Notes: generated from the letters alone by a model not told the origin. Shown: positions 1 through 8,592, numbered from the stretch's first letter. The stretch: DNA of 42,308 nt from Desulfurococcales archaeon (GCA_015521325.1 WAOK01000033.1:1-42308); one strand, 5' to 3'. Numbers and translations: made by a program.

Positions 1-663
1 CCCATAGGGCGCCGGGGCCCTCGCCCGTGACCTCTTTCTCAGCACCAACGCCGCCACCACAGCAATGACCGCGGCAACGGCAACCACGGCAGTAACTAGT
101 GCAGTGCCGGAGAACCCGCTCAGTCCACCCAAGCTGCCTCCCTGGAGGCCGGCTATGGAGGAGCTAACCACGCTGAGCTCGACGAACCCCGTGACACCGG
201 AGGCTTGCTCAAAGTCTATCCTGGCTGACTTCATTACTCCCGTTCCTTTGTCATACTCAACCCTGTATGAGAAGTAGTCGCTGTCACCTTGGAAGCTTGT
301 TTGATTAAGGTTTGCTGGGTCGACGTAGAAGTCGAATAGGTACCCTGTGAACTGGTTTATGAAGCCCCGGATGTCTGACTCCGGGTCTATTCCTGGCTGA
401 TTAGTGTCGTATTTCTCGACGTTGATATCGCTTATGTCGTAGGTTACGTAGTCGCCGCTAACCGTGAAGACTATCTTGATCGTCGCGCTCGCCCTACCGT
501 AAGACCCGTCGTTCGCTGTTACGTCTGCGGTGAAGTGATACGTTACCCAGTCACCACTCTTAATCGGGGTAGCGCTGAGAGCAGGTGCTGTGGTCATTAA
601 AACAGCCACTATGATGAGGAGGAGGGAGGAGACCGCTTCATAGTAAAGTTTATTATGTTTAAT
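1..663 (-). CDS. Partial secreted, C-terminally membrane-anchored surface protein of unknown function
   Basis: An open frame runs unbroken from about 670 down to base 1 and off the window, so the last few C-terminal residues are missing. The translation begins with a classical signal peptide (KHNKLYYEA, then a hydrophobic LLLIIVAVL stretch, then a TTAPALSA cleavage-like site). A beta-rich ectodomain follows (for example GDWVTYHFTADV and FTGYLFDFYVDP), then a Gly-rich spacer, one hydrophobic helix (VTAVVAVAAVIAVVAALVL) and a basic RKRSRAR tail. This is a type I surface topology with the tail in the cytosol. No family is recognised. The start is odd: between the in-frame stop at 670-672 and the signal peptide there is no ATG, GTG or TTG. 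A GAGGTG Shine-Dalgarno at 671-676 is well spaced for an ATT start at 661-663 (ATC at 664-666 is the alternative). The first standard start, GTG at 607-609, would remove most of the signal peptide. Confidence 0.7.
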   Translation of the reverse strand, partial: MKHNKLYYEAVSSLLLIIVAVLMTTAPALSATPIKSGDWVTYHFTADVTANDGSYGRASATIKIVFTVSGDYVTYDISDINVEKYDTNQPGIDPESDIRGFINQFTGYLFDFYVDPANLNQTSFQGDSDYFSYRVEYDKGTGVMKSARIDFEQASGVTGFVELSVVSSSIAGLQGGSLGGLSGFSGTALVTAVVAVAAVIAVVAALVLRKRSRARAPAPYG

Positions 664-858
664 GATTGTTCACCTCTCAGGTTAGGGTTTCCTCAGTGTT
701 TATAATCTTTTTCTTATTAATTGTTCTGATAAGATCTCATTATAGCCATAAACACTCATCGAATAAAGATCGAGTGAAGATCAACCACACTACCTGACAG
801 CAAATATAAGCTTAGAAACTAATTCATTAATCAATAACAAAAGGCGGGCTGTGGCACA
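664..858. promoter_or_regulatory. AT-rich divergent promoter region
   Basis: This AT-rich stretch separates the minus-strand surface-protein gene from the plus-strand gene at 859. TATAATC at 701-707 with flanking T-runs (minus strand GATTATAAAC) could serve the leftward gene. AAATATAAG at 802-810 could serve the rightward gene, placing transcription start near 833. Both calls rest on sequence resemblance and spacing only. Confidence 0.4.
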
Positions 859-1551
859 TTGAGGCTTCACGTCCTCGCTCAAGGAGTAACCGTAACTGGC
901 GGGCTCATTAATTCCTGCGAGAACGTGGACCTAGGGTTCATGACCGCCGATGAAGTAATTGAGCTGATTAAGTCGATCCCGCCGCCCCCTCCGGATTATG
1001 CTGAATGGGAGTGCGGCATAACCATCACGGTCGAGTCGATGGATCGCGGGGCTTACGTCATGGTGACCGTTAATGGCCTCAACGACTACACCGTGATTAA
1101 GTACGATGACTCAACAGGGGAGGAGGTGCTGGTCGGCTCATCTGTCCCTCTAAGCACCGTGGTTAGGGCGGTTAAGGCGTTCTACCTCGAGCCCTCGGGG
1201 AGGGGCCTCTCTCCTGTGACGGTCGCTGCTGAAGAGTACGGCTACAACTTTAGTGCTGAATCACTGGCCGTGATCGGTTATGACGAGAACGGGCAGCCTG
1301 TTACGGACTGGTTAGAGGCTAACCTAAACGTGACCAATAAGGCGGTATCGGGCGTGCCCTTCGAATTAGTTAGGGCTGTGCGGCTCCTTGACCCAGTCCC
1401 GGGGAAGGGGTATCCAGAGATCATCATCGAATATGTTAAGAATAAGGAGAATAGGTTCCTAAGGTTCAGATTCCGTGATATGAAGACATACTGGAGGGCC
1501 AGGGAGGCCATCCTGCGCCTCGTGCCGAGAGACCGCGTCGTTGTTGGATAG
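859..1551 (+). CDS. Hypothetical protein, 230 aa
   Basis: TTG start about 50 bases after an AAATATAAG TATA-like element at 802-810; no strong Shine-Dalgarno is visible. The protein has no signal peptide or membrane helix and is probably cytosolic. Visible features are a Pro run (SIPPPPPDY, residues ~35-43), an alternating beta pattern through the first half (GITITVESM, YVMVTVNGL), and a C-terminal basic/aromatic stretch (ENRFLRFRFRDMKTYWRAREA) that ends in an amphipathic helix. I do not recognise the family. It is followed after ~85 bases by the first family-A exported protein, which has its own promoter-like sequence, so co-transcription is not required. Confidence 0.65.
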   Translation: MRLHVLAQGVTVTGGLINSCENVDLGFMTADEVIELIKSIPPPPPDYAEWECGITITVESMDRGAYVMVTVNGLNDYTVIKYDDSTGEEVLVGSSVPLSTVVRAVKAFYLEPSGRGLSPVTVAAEEYGYNFSAESLAVIGYDENGQPVTDWLEANLNVTNKAVSGVPFELVRAVRLLDPVPGKGYPEIIIEYVKNKENRFLRFRFRDMKTYWRAREAILRLVPRDRVVVG

Positions 1552-1559
1552 GGTGCCTA

Positions 1560-1613
1560 AGTGCTTCGCACTCCCTTACCGTGGCCTGAGACAAAGTTTT
1601 TTGTTATTAACAA
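1560..1613 (+). promoter_or_regulatory. Short hairpin plus palindromic promoter upstream of the family-A gene
   Basis: A perfect 5-bp hairpin with a 3-base loop (AGTGC-TTC-GCACT) lies at 1560-1572 just after the upstream stop codon. It is followed by AAAGTTTTTTGTT (from 1593) and the perfect 13-bp palindrome TTGTTATTAACAA at 1601-1613. A similar T6-GTT element lies at the same distance before the paralogous gene at 5881 (5846-5854), which suggests this is the family-A promoter. Confidence 0.35.
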
Positions 1614-1636
1614 TGTTTTCAATACGGGAAAAATAA

Positions 1637-3316
1637 TTGAGCCGTTCTAAGCAATCAATGCTAACGCGACCATACGCAGTTCTTATCCTCATAGCGATAT
1701 CGTTGGCAGGGGCAGCGATCTACTCGTCCATTGCATTCGACGCACTTACCTCACCGGATAAGAATGAGCCAGCCGTGGTGCTCGAGATACGGCCCGTCGT
1801 CGATGGTAGAATAGCGTCCCTCAGTAACGATTTAGTGGTATCGGTTCTCGTAACGGCGCCTCTTCCGCCGGACATGGTGCGTGAGTCGGGTAGGGATACT
1901 GCTGTGGTGTTTGCTGGGGCTGTGAAGAGATACGCCACGATATCTAGGGAGGTGCTCGGCCCCATTATTAAGGGATGGAATGAGCTGTTCTCGAGGAGAG
2001 GGGTCAGTGGCCGAGCATATATCGGTCTCTCAGTTCAGGTAGACGTAATTAACGTGTCAGCGCGGAGGTCTCTCCTCGCTGGTATAGAGTCGATCACGCT
2101 GGATCTGGAGACAGTTGCCAAGGGATACATAGGTCACTCCGTGCTAGGGATAGATATCTCAGCCAGTGATGAGACCCGAGTAGCTCGGCTAGGGGTTACT
2201 TCGGTTGAGTACTACGATCCCTCAACAGCTCCTATTAATTCTTGGTTCTTCAGCGATGAAGAGGAACAGGAACCTCTCTCGGCAGTATCGGACAACCATG
2301 ACGTATGCATCGACATAGGTGACGGGCTGAGGGAATGCTACAAGCCCACATATTACGCAGGCGTTGACGACTTCGCCGATGCCCTGCCCAGCGAGTATTT
2401 TAGGGTGGTGGATGGCGTCACCTACATGAGGGTTCCGGTGCTTGTCGCGGTCAATGACTTCCCGTCAATGAGTGCTACAGTAATAGTGAGCATAACCACT
2501 ACGGCAAGAAGTCCGGCACTCGGGGTGTACCCAACATACGCTATAGGGCCTAACATTGCTAAGATGCTCAACGATCCCAATTACCCGGAATTCGCCTCCG
2601 CCACGGTCTGGAAGGGTGGTGGGCTCGTGTGGGGAGGTGAGCGATTCGGCTTCCACAGGAGCCTCATTCTCCACCCACGCGGTGAGACCAACACAGGCTG
2701 GGTCTGGATATACGCTAGGCCCTACATAGAGATATACAGCGTCTACTTAGTAACTGATGCGGGAACCGACGCGATAGAGGAGGACGGCACGTACTTGCGG
2801 GATGACGTCACGTTCTCTATATCAGATATTCTGTTAAGCGGTGATGAGATAGAGTCAGGCTATGCCTACGGTATGCCCCACGAGATCATCAATAATTATT
2901 TCTTTGAAGGGACGGAGGAGGCCTTCGTAACGAGGCTATCTTCCGGTGGGTCCATAAGGCTCAAGACCGTGTTCCAGGCCTGTGATAAGTGCGGGGCCGA
3001 CTTCGAGATCGGGATACCGGTGGGGGCGATAGTCGCTGCCGCAGCGTCTCTCGCAGCCCCGCTCTCAGGCCCCGTAGCGGTGAGGTTGCCCGGTTTTGCC
3101 GTGAGCTTGAGCAATGTCGGCGCAAGCATATACATTGAGGGAGGTGTCCAGAACTATGGAGACGTTCCTGGAACTCCGGGAGATTATGATGTCGGTGAGA
3201 GTGTATATGTTAGGGTAAGCAAGTTTAGGTATAGGGCCGACCCTCCCTTGCTGTGTTTCCGGTGCTCTCCCTGCTACTATGTTGCTCCGGTGGGTATGTA
3301 TCTTCGGTTCCACTAG
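1637..3316 (+). CDS. Family-A exported protein, copy 1 (559 aa)
   Basis: TTG start. The N-terminus is a basic stretch then one hydrophobic helix (residues ~13-33, YAVLILIAISLAGAAIYSS), a signal anchor or signal peptide. The rest is a beta-rich ectodomain. It is a clear paralogue of the protein at 5881. Shared blocks are LPPDMV (~75); a Cys pair ahead of YYAGV (CIDIGDGLRECY, ~230); the VPVLV strand; WGGERFG followed by HPRG and WIYARPYIEIYSVYLV (~350-375); DFEIGIPVGA (~455); and a C-terminal CxxC block (CFRCSPCYYVAPVGMYLRF). The conserved Cys pairs suggest disulfides or a metal site outside the membrane. The family is not recognised and no enzyme motif is visible. Its promoter-like region also resembles that of its paralogue. 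Confidence 0.75.
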   Translation: MSRSKQSMLTRPYAVLILIAISLAGAAIYSSIAFDALTSPDKNEPAVVLEIRPVVDGRIASLSNDLVVSVLVTAPLPPDMVRESGRDTAVVFAGAVKRYATISREVLGPIIKGWNELFSRRGVSGRAYIGLSVQVDVINVSARRSLLAGIESITLDLETVAKGYIGHSVLGIDISASDETRVARLGVTSVEYYDPSTAPINSWFFSDEEEQEPLSAVSDNHDVCIDIGDGLRECYKPTYYAGVDDFADALPSEYFRVVDGVTYMRVPVLVAVNDFPSMSATVIVSITTTARSPALGVYPTYAIGPNIAKMLNDPNYPEFASATVWKGGGLVWGGERFGFHRSLILHPRGETNTGWVWIYARPYIEIYSVYLVTDAGTDAIEEDGTYLRDDVTFSISDILLSGDEIESGYAYGMPHEIINNYFFEGTEEAFVTRLSSGGSIRLKTVFQACDKCGADFEIGIPVGAIVAAAASLAAPLSGPVAVRLPGFAVSLSNVGASIYIEGGVQNYGDVPGTPGDYDVGESVYVRVSKFRYRADPPLLCFRCSPCYYVAPVGMYLRFH

Positions 3317-3323
3317 CTCGGGG

Positions 3324-4970
3324 CTAGGGCGCCTCCTTTTCGTTGCTTAGTTTCCTCGCTTTCTCCACAACCACCTTCTTCAGTATGTTCACTGGTAGGG
3401 CGCCTTCTTCGAGGAGTAGCTTGTGGAAAAGGGCGTTGCTGAAGCGCTGTCCGAGGATCTTCTTTACCTCCTCCCTGAGTGCCTTGATTACTTTCTTGCC
3501 GTACCAGTAGCTGAGCTGGTATGTCGGGGTCATGGTGTATCTCAGTACCTCGCCCTGCGCCCCGTCTCTCGGTAGGTATGCGTCCCTCACCAGTTTCTCA
3601 ACGGCTTTCTCGTAGGGTATGCCGTCCACGTGTATCTCTATGTCGAGGTAGACCCTCACAGCTCTCCATAGCGCGTCCTTCCATACCTGGACCCTGTAGT
3701 GAGGTGAGTTATCTATGCCCATCTCGAGCATGAGTTCTTCGCAGTAGTGGGCCCACCCCTCTATCAGGTCGTTCGCCTTAGCGAATATCCTCCTGTAGGG
3801 GTGCACGAACGCTTTCTCATAGACGTGCTGGGTGTGGTGCCCTGGGTAGGCCTCATGAATCACGGTGTTGAGGACGTCGTAGTAGCTGAACTTCTTCAGC
3901 CCCTCCTCACCTGCCGGCGGTGTCACCAGGTAGGTGCCGAGGAATGAGGGCCCGAACGCCTTCGGCGGCATGTAGGCGGCGAACGGTATCACTGGCTTGA
4001 GGTAGTCAGGGGTCTCGATCACCTGAACCCTCTCCCCCGGCGGCAGCTCAACCACGCCGTTCTCGTAGATGAACGACCTCACAGTGTCAACCATCTCAGC
4101 AACGAAGTCGAGGACTGCGGAGGCCTCCGACGGCGTGACCTCCTCAACGGCCTTGATCGCCTCCTCGATGCCCGAGACCCCCAGGTCCTTGGCCGCCTCA
4201 GCTATCCTCTCCCTATACATCTCGGCGTCCCTGTAGGACTCCAGCCTCAGCTCCTCCGGCGTCTCAGTTATGAATCTGTACTTCAGCATCTTGACGAACG
4301 GGTCCCAGCCAGTTGGCAGGTACCCTGGCTCCGCCTTACTCAGCATGTCCTGCAGCCTCCCGAGCTCCTTCCTAACGACATCGCCAGCCCTCTCCGCTAC
4401 CTCGCTGAGCTCCTCATCGCCCCACTCCTTGGCCAGGCCCTTAACGACCCCGAGGAGGGAGCCGATGCCCTGCCCAGCCGCGAGGGAGTACTGAACCCAG
4501 AGCTGGTAGGGCTTATCGGCAGCGTCTATCGAGGCGCTGACGTACTTCTGCAGCGCCGCCGGCCTCAGCCTCGCCTTTATTGCCTCAGCCACGTGCTCCC
4601 TCGGGAGCGTGGGGTCGATGATCAGGGGGAAGACCGCCTCCCCAACCATCGAGGGGCCGGCGGGGTACATGCGCCAGAGCGGCCAGTCAACGAGCTGGAC
4701 GAGGGCAAGCTTTAGGGTGTTCAGGACGACCGGGTAGTCAATTACCCTGGCCCCGCTTAGCTCGTCAGCGACGACATCGCTCTCGAGCCTCTCGATAAAG
4801 CGCTCTATGAGCGAGATCTCCTCAGCAACTCCCTCCCTGCTCATGTCCGGAACCATGAAGTCCCACTCATGTAGCCCCAGGTACGTCCCCATGAAGGGTG
4901 AGTGCCTGAGGAGCTCACTAACGAGCTCCTCCATAATCTGATCGAATGAGTCGTCCGACCGCGTGGGCAA
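3324..4970 (-). CDS. DUF885-family zinc metallopeptidase-like protein (548 aa)
   Basis: The protein carries HEAYPGHHTQ at about residues 369-378 and EGWAHYCEELM at ~402-412. This is the His/Glu arrangement of the DUF885 family of predicted zinc metallopeptidases, related to the M32/M3-like helical gluzincins. The N-terminal ~350 residues are mostly helical, as in that family, and overall length is typical. There is no signal peptide, so it is probably a cytosolic peptidase; the substrate cannot be told from sequence. The TTG start at 4970 gives MPTRSDDSF; an ATG at 4932-4934 (MEELVSELL) is a plausible alternative. It is convergent with the family-A gene (8-base gap) and divergent from the family-C gene, so it sits inside the A/C locus without sharing its transcription. 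Confidence 0.85.
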   Translation of the reverse strand: MPTRSDDSFDQIMEELVSELLRHSPFMGTYLGLHEWDFMVPDMSREGVAEEISLIERFIERLESDVVADELSGARVIDYPVVLNTLKLALVQLVDWPLWRMYPAGPSMVGEAVFPLIIDPTLPREHVAEAIKARLRPAALQKYVSASIDAADKPYQLWVQYSLAAGQGIGSLLGVVKGLAKEWGDEELSEVAERAGDVVRKELGRLQDMLSKAEPGYLPTGWDPFVKMLKYRFITETPEELRLESYRDAEMYRERIAEAAKDLGVSGIEEAIKAVEEVTPSEASAVLDFVAEMVDTVRSFIYENGVVELPPGERVQVIETPDYLKPVIPFAAYMPPKAFGPSFLGTYLVTPPAGEEGLKKFSYYDVLNTVIHEAYPGHHTQHVYEKAFVHPYRRIFAKANDLIEGWAHYCEELMLEMGIDNSPHYRVQVWKDALWRAVRVYLDIEIHVDGIPYEKAVEKLVRDAYLPRDGAQGEVLRYTMTPTYQLSYWYGKKVIKALREEVKKILGQRFSNALFHKLLLEEGALPVNILKKVVVEKARKLSNEKEAP

Positions 4971-5107
4971 ACTACAGCACCATCACTAATTCGGGTGAGG
5001 AACCATTAATCTATGCCTTCAGACATAGCGGCTGATGCGGCGCCTTCCACTGGTTACTGGACACGCTTATTTTTCCTTGACTCAAGTGTCTTGACGGGTT
5101 CACCGGT

Positions 5108-5818
5108 TTGGATAAAGCGCGTCTCATTGTGGCTGCTGTCGCCGCCGTTGCTGCTGGGCTGATGCTCTATGCTCTCATCCCGGGACTGACGTGCGGGCCC
5201 GTCTCCGAACCCGGTATTGAGCTCGTCTATCTCCACATAAAAGTCTATAACATATCATCCCAGGCACTAGGCCTTAGCAACAGGACGGTCGTGTCATTTG
5301 TTGCTGAGGTAGCTGTGAGGAATGATGGGGCGGTCCCGGTAAAACTCAGCAGAGTGACCCTGTCTCTGCCGGTGTACGTGAGTAGGCTGTATGAAGACGG
5401 CTCAGGCACCCACACAGTGACCGTGGCCACCACGGTACCTAGGGGCCAGGCAGGGCTATCCCCAAGCATAGTCAGCGAGGGATCCTTCATTGGCGCGCTG
5501 AGTGACGTACTTAACTACTCGAAGGAACTGAGCTACTCGATCCCGCCAGGGAGAGAGCTCAGGCTAATAATCGCGGGCTCCTCCCTCATGCCGACTGAGT
5601 GGGAGGGCAGGCTCATCAGCTCGTGGCTGCACGGCGGGAAATGGGCATACGTAGTCACTACCGTGTGGATAGAGGGGTGTAACGGTGGCGCAACCCCTTA
5701 CTCATTACTCACTAACGCGAGCCTGACTGAGGCCGGTTCTGGAGAGTATTACTACATGTCGGGTACTGCGCTCGAAATAATTAACTCCACAGCTACGGAG
5801 ACGCTCATCCCCGGGTGA
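5108..5818 (+). CDS. Family-C exported protein, copy 1 (236 aa)
   Basis: TTG start; a CGCTTATT TATA-like box at 5064-5071 predicts a short leader. One N-terminal hydrophobic helix (residues ~6-27) is followed by an immunoglobulin-like beta domain. It is paralogous to the protein at 8626. Matching blocks are AEVAVRND (AEVVVAND in the paralogue), a Thr/Val strand THTVTVATTV, SIPPGRELRLIIAGSSLMP (YIPPGYELHFVISGTVFLP) and the C-terminal NASLTEAGSGEYYYMSG (NATLLNGPDSTLYYLGP). Many N-x-S/T sites fit a glycosylated surface protein. It lies 62 bases before a family-A gene in the same direction, so A and C products may work together at the cell surface; that is inference. No known family is recognised. 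Confidence 0.7.
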   Translation: MDKARLIVAAVAAVAAGLMLYALIPGLTCGPVSEPGIELVYLHIKVYNISSQALGLSNRTVVSFVAEVAVRNDGAVPVKLSRVTLSLPVYVSRLYEDGSGTHTVTVATTVPRGQAGLSPSIVSEGSFIGALSDVLNYSKELSYSIPPGRELRLIIAGSSLMPTEWEGRLISSWLHGGKWAYVVTTVWIEGCNGGATPYSLLTNASLTEAGSGEYYYMSGTALEIINSTATETLIPG

Positions 5819-5880
5819 GGGCCTTAACACCGTAACTAACTTTACTTTTTTGTTTGATACGTTACTTATGTTGTGAAACC

Positions 5881-7548
5881 TTGGGCGTATTCCGAGATAA
5901 GGGTAAGGCACCGCTAACTATCATCGCGCTGATTACGGTGTCAGTGCTCGCTACGGCCTCGAGCCTCTACTTAACCACCGTGTCACCGGCGTCACCCATA
6001 GGCGAGCCCGCTGTTATCCTTTCGTTCCTTGCCTGGAGGAATGGCTTGGTGACGCACCTCGGCGACGACATGATTGTCTCGATCCTCGCCACGCTGCCCC
6101 TCCCTCCCGACATGGTCTCTGCGGAGGGCGTGGATACTTGGGTGGTCTACTCAGGCGTTGCTAGGGACAGGGCCGTTATCGCGTGGGAGAGGCTGGCCGA
6201 CATCATCGAGGGGTGGGTGAGGCTCTATAGGGGTAGGGGGAATGAGAACATGCCCTACATTGGGCTCATAGTCCGTGTCGATGTCGTTGACAAGGAATCT
6301 GGCGCCGTTGTTGCTGCGGGCATGACGTCCCTCCCCCTCGATACGGCCCTCTTGAGTGAGGGGCGGGCCGCTGCCTACACGCTGGTCATAGAGATGCCCG
6401 ATGATGGGGTTGTCGGCGTCGTGGGTGTTAGGGTTGCTGGCATCGATTACTACGACAGGTTCGCGGCGGCATCGATCCTCGCTGGCCCGCTGAGCGATGG
6501 CTCGGCACATCATCAGTCGCTTGAGGGGTTCGACGCGTGCAACTCGGTTGGCTCGGGCCTCATGATTTGCTACAGAAGGACCTACTACGTGGGTGTCGGC
6601 AACCTCACGGGGGTGTTGCCCGACGCGTACATCGTGCACGTCGGCGGCATAGCCTATGCTAAGGTACCTGTACTCATAGGCTACATTAACCTCAGTAAGC
6701 CGAGCCCCTTTATCACGGGCATATTAATGATACCCAGCCAATCATTTACCGCGGGCATCTATCCCGCTCTATTCATTGGTGAGGGTGTGGCCCACGCACT
6801 GAGGAACCCGTCCACGAAGGGGTTCCCTCCCGTGAGGCCATGGGTAGGGGACGGGCCCGCGTGGGGAGGCCGTGGGTACTACCTCTATCGTATTCTCTTC
6901 CTAGTCCCTAGGCCCCCTAGCAACGCGGGGTTGCTGTACATACTTGCCAGGCCGTACCTAGAGGTATTCAGCGTCTACCTCGTGCGTGGTGAGGGCGCCG
7001 AGTACCTTCACGACGAGGCCGTGGCATCAGTCTCGGACGTCCTCACGGTAAACAACAGAATCAACTGCTCGCGGGACGTGGCCGCTGAATACGCCGCCCT
7101 TCTCGAAGTCCTTGGCGCTGCTTCCAAGGAGGTGTATGTGGGAACCATACACCCTCCCAGCTCTTCACCCACCAACATATACCTTTATCAGGTCTATGAG
7201 GCGCTGGGGCTGCGGGGAACGGACTTCGAGATAAGTGTGCCGGTAGGGGCCTTCGCGGCCCTATTCATTCAGTCGTTGATTGGTGGGAGCGGGGTGAACG
7301 CCTCTGTTACCGTAACTGCCTTAGCGGGTGTCCAGGCATCCCTCAGCGTGGTGGGTGAGGGAGCTGTCTCCGGGTGGTTCCAGAATCATGGCGCCTTCGG
7401 GCACGTGCCGGGGTGTGTCAACGCGAGCAAGGACGTTTACGTGATGGTGAGTGCTGTGGGGTACGTGCAGCATCCTCCGTGGTGGTGTACGGACTGTGAC
7501 CCACAATATTATAACGTGTCAGCGGGGACGTACTTCAGGCTTGACTAG
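5881..7548 (+). CDS. Family-A exported protein, copy 2 (555 aa)
   Basis: Paralogue of the 1637 protein across its length: LPPDMV, CNSVGSGLMICYRRTYYVGV, VPVLIG, WGGRGYYLYRILF, ILARPYLEVFSVYLV, DFEISVPVGAFAA and a C-terminal CxxC (WCTDCDPQYYNVSAGTYFRL). One N-terminal membrane helix (PLTIIALITVSVLATASSLYL) exports or anchors it. The frame is open from TTG 5854, but that codon overlaps the T6-GTT promoter-like element (5846-5854). TTG 5881 keeps nearly the same promoter-to-start distance as copy 1 and gives a similar short basic N-terminus, so I chose it. It follows the family-C gene by 62 bases, and its stop shares a CTAG with the stop of convergent mpgP. Function unknown; no catalytic motif seen. 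Confidence 0.72.
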   Translation: MGVFRDKGKAPLTIIALITVSVLATASSLYLTTVSPASPIGEPAVILSFLAWRNGLVTHLGDDMIVSILATLPLPPDMVSAEGVDTWVVYSGVARDRAVIAWERLADIIEGWVRLYRGRGNENMPYIGLIVRVDVVDKESGAVVAAGMTSLPLDTALLSEGRAAAYTLVIEMPDDGVVGVVGVRVAGIDYYDRFAAASILAGPLSDGSAHHQSLEGFDACNSVGSGLMICYRRTYYVGVGNLTGVLPDAYIVHVGGIAYAKVPVLIGYINLSKPSPFITGILMIPSQSFTAGIYPALFIGEGVAHALRNPSTKGFPPVRPWVGDGPAWGGRGYYLYRILFLVPRPPSNAGLLYILARPYLEVFSVYLVRGEGAEYLHDEAVASVSDVLTVNNRINCSRDVAAEYAALLEVLGAASKEVYVGTIHPPSSSPTNIYLYQVYEALGLRGTDFEISVPVGAFAALFIQSLIGGSGVNASVTVTALAGVQASLSVVGEGAVSGWFQNHGAFGHVPGCVNASKDVYVMVSAVGYVQHPPWWCTDCDPQYYNVSAGTYFRLD

Positions 7549-8357
7549 GGTTCGGGCTGGTGCTGCATGGACTCGATGATTGGGGCGACGACCTCCTTGA
7601 CGGCCTTAGCCCACCACTCGGGGCCCCTCCCGGGATAGACGATGAGGTCCTCCCTCCCGACGGCCTTCGCCACGTCCTCCCTCCCACCTAGGAGTACGGG
7701 GATGTCGGCCTTCCTCAGCATCTCGACATCGTTTGAGCCGTCGCCCAGCGCCACTATTTTGGCTCCTGGGTACCTCGCCCTGAGGGCCCTTAGTGCCGTG
7801 CCTTTGTGGTGCGGGCCCGTGACCACGTACAGCCTCCCGCCGAAGGTGTACCTCAGGCCCCTCGCCACGACCTCCTCAGCCATCCTCGCGGCGCCCTCGC
7901 GGTCTATGGGCGCGTATACTACGCTGTACTCCCTCACCCTAGCGAGGCCCGCCAGGCTCGGCGGGAGCCCCGTTATCTTCGAGATCTCCTCGTCACTCAT
8001 CTCATCGATCAGCCTGATGGCGTGCCTGTATTCCTTAATGAGGTCCTCGATGAGGGCCCTGATGTTCTCGGCCCTTATGCCGAAGACCTCGGCCCAGTAA
8101 GGCCCAACCCTATCGGCGCCCTCAACAGGCTCCTCGTAGTAGATCGCTGCCCCGTTCTCCACGACGAAAGGATCCCTAAGACCTAGGGCCCTCCTGTAGA
8201 CCTCCTGCTCAGCCCTTGACTTGCTGGAGTTGAACACTATGGGCACGCCAGCACCCCTAAGCCACTCAATAGCATCCTCAGCGCCGCTGAACCAGTACGT
8301 CAGCGGATCCAGCAGCGTGCCATCGAGGTCAGTGACCACAACCACACCCGGCAACAC
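7545..8357 (-). CDS. mpgP: Mannosyl-3-phosphoglycerate phosphatase (HAD superfamily)
   Basis: Removes the phosphate from mannosyl-3-phosphoglycerate to give mannosylglycerate, a compatible solute of hyperthermophiles, in the cytosol. HAD motif I is DLDGTLLD (residues ~8-15). Motif II surrounds FNSSKSR, and the cap is followed by HHKGTALR and motif III/IV GDGSNDVEML (~203-212). The HHKG and FNSSK features favour MpgP of the type IIB HAD family over sucrose-phosphate or trehalose-phosphate phosphatases. The frame is open to 8438, but a GCTTATATG TATA box at 8384-8392 and the GGGGGAG just upstream place the start at GTG 8357 (or TTG 8354), giving 270 aa. The partner gene mpgS is 2.3 kb away on the other strand; in many archaea the two are adjacent, so the pair seems to have been separated here. 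Confidence 0.85.
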   Translation of the reverse strand: MLPGVVVVTDLDGTLLDPLTYWFSGAEDAIEWLRGAGVPIVFNSSKSRAEQEVYRRALGLRDPFVVENGAAIYYEEPVEGADRVGPYWAEVFGIRAENIRALIEDLIKEYRHAIRLIDEMSDEEISKITGLPPSLAGLARVREYSVVYAPIDREGAARMAEEVVARGLRYTFGGRLYVVTGPHHKGTALRALRARYPGAKIVALGDGSNDVEMLRKADIPVLLGGREDVAKAVGREDLIVYPGRGPEWWAKAVKEVVAPIIESMQHQPEP

Positions 8358-8383
8358 AGCTCCCCCACAACAAACAAACGAGA

Positions 8384-8392
8384 CATATAAGC
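8384..8392 (-). promoter_or_regulatory. TATA box of mpgP
   Basis: The minus strand reads GCTTATATG, 27-35 bases upstream of the GTG at 8357. This is the normal archaeal TATA-to-start spacing for a transcript with almost no leader. It argues against the longer frame starting at 8438, whose start lies upstream of the box. Confidence 0.6.
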
Positions 8393-8523
8393 GTGGCGGG
8401 GCCTTCTCCGCCGCGGTAGCTATTAACGCCACCCTCACAGCAGCGCCGGACGGCTCGTACTACTATCTCGGGCCCTATGCCCACATAATAGCAGGTTCTG
8501 ATGAGGTGAGCGAGGTATTCAGC
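8392..8523 (+). pseudogene. Decayed C-terminal fragment of a third family-C gene
   Basis: The frame beginning RGGAFSAAVAINATLTAAPD and continuing with SYYYLGPYAHIIAG matches the last ~45 residues of the family-C protein at 8626 (GRGSFHDTVVINATLLNGPD, LYYLGPYDHIIAD). The DNA is also similar around TACTATCT-GGGCCCTA and ATAATAGC. Upstream of 8392 the same frame runs into mpgP antisense with no start, signal peptide or family-C sequence, so only the 3' end survives. The frame stays open to 8613 with unrelated residues. This suggests an ancestral tandem array of family-C genes, one copy of which lost its 5' part. Its remnant now lies under the mpgP promoter. Confidence 0.6.
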
Positions 8524-8592
8524 ATCGGTGGGCATGACACCAGAGGCCGTTCAATCCTGTTTAACGCAGTGTTCACCGCCGTATACCTATAT

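Noticed and set aside
6151-6639. 162-aa antisense frame inside family-A copy 2
   Set aside because: His/Arg/Pro-rich shadow of GC-rich coding DNA without a start context or recognisable domain; the sense frame is conserved with its paralogue.
8358-8438. N-terminal extension of mpgP to the start at 8438
   Set aside because: The TATA box at 8384-8392 lies inside it, the DNA is the family-C remnant on the other strand, and MpgP proteins begin near motif I.
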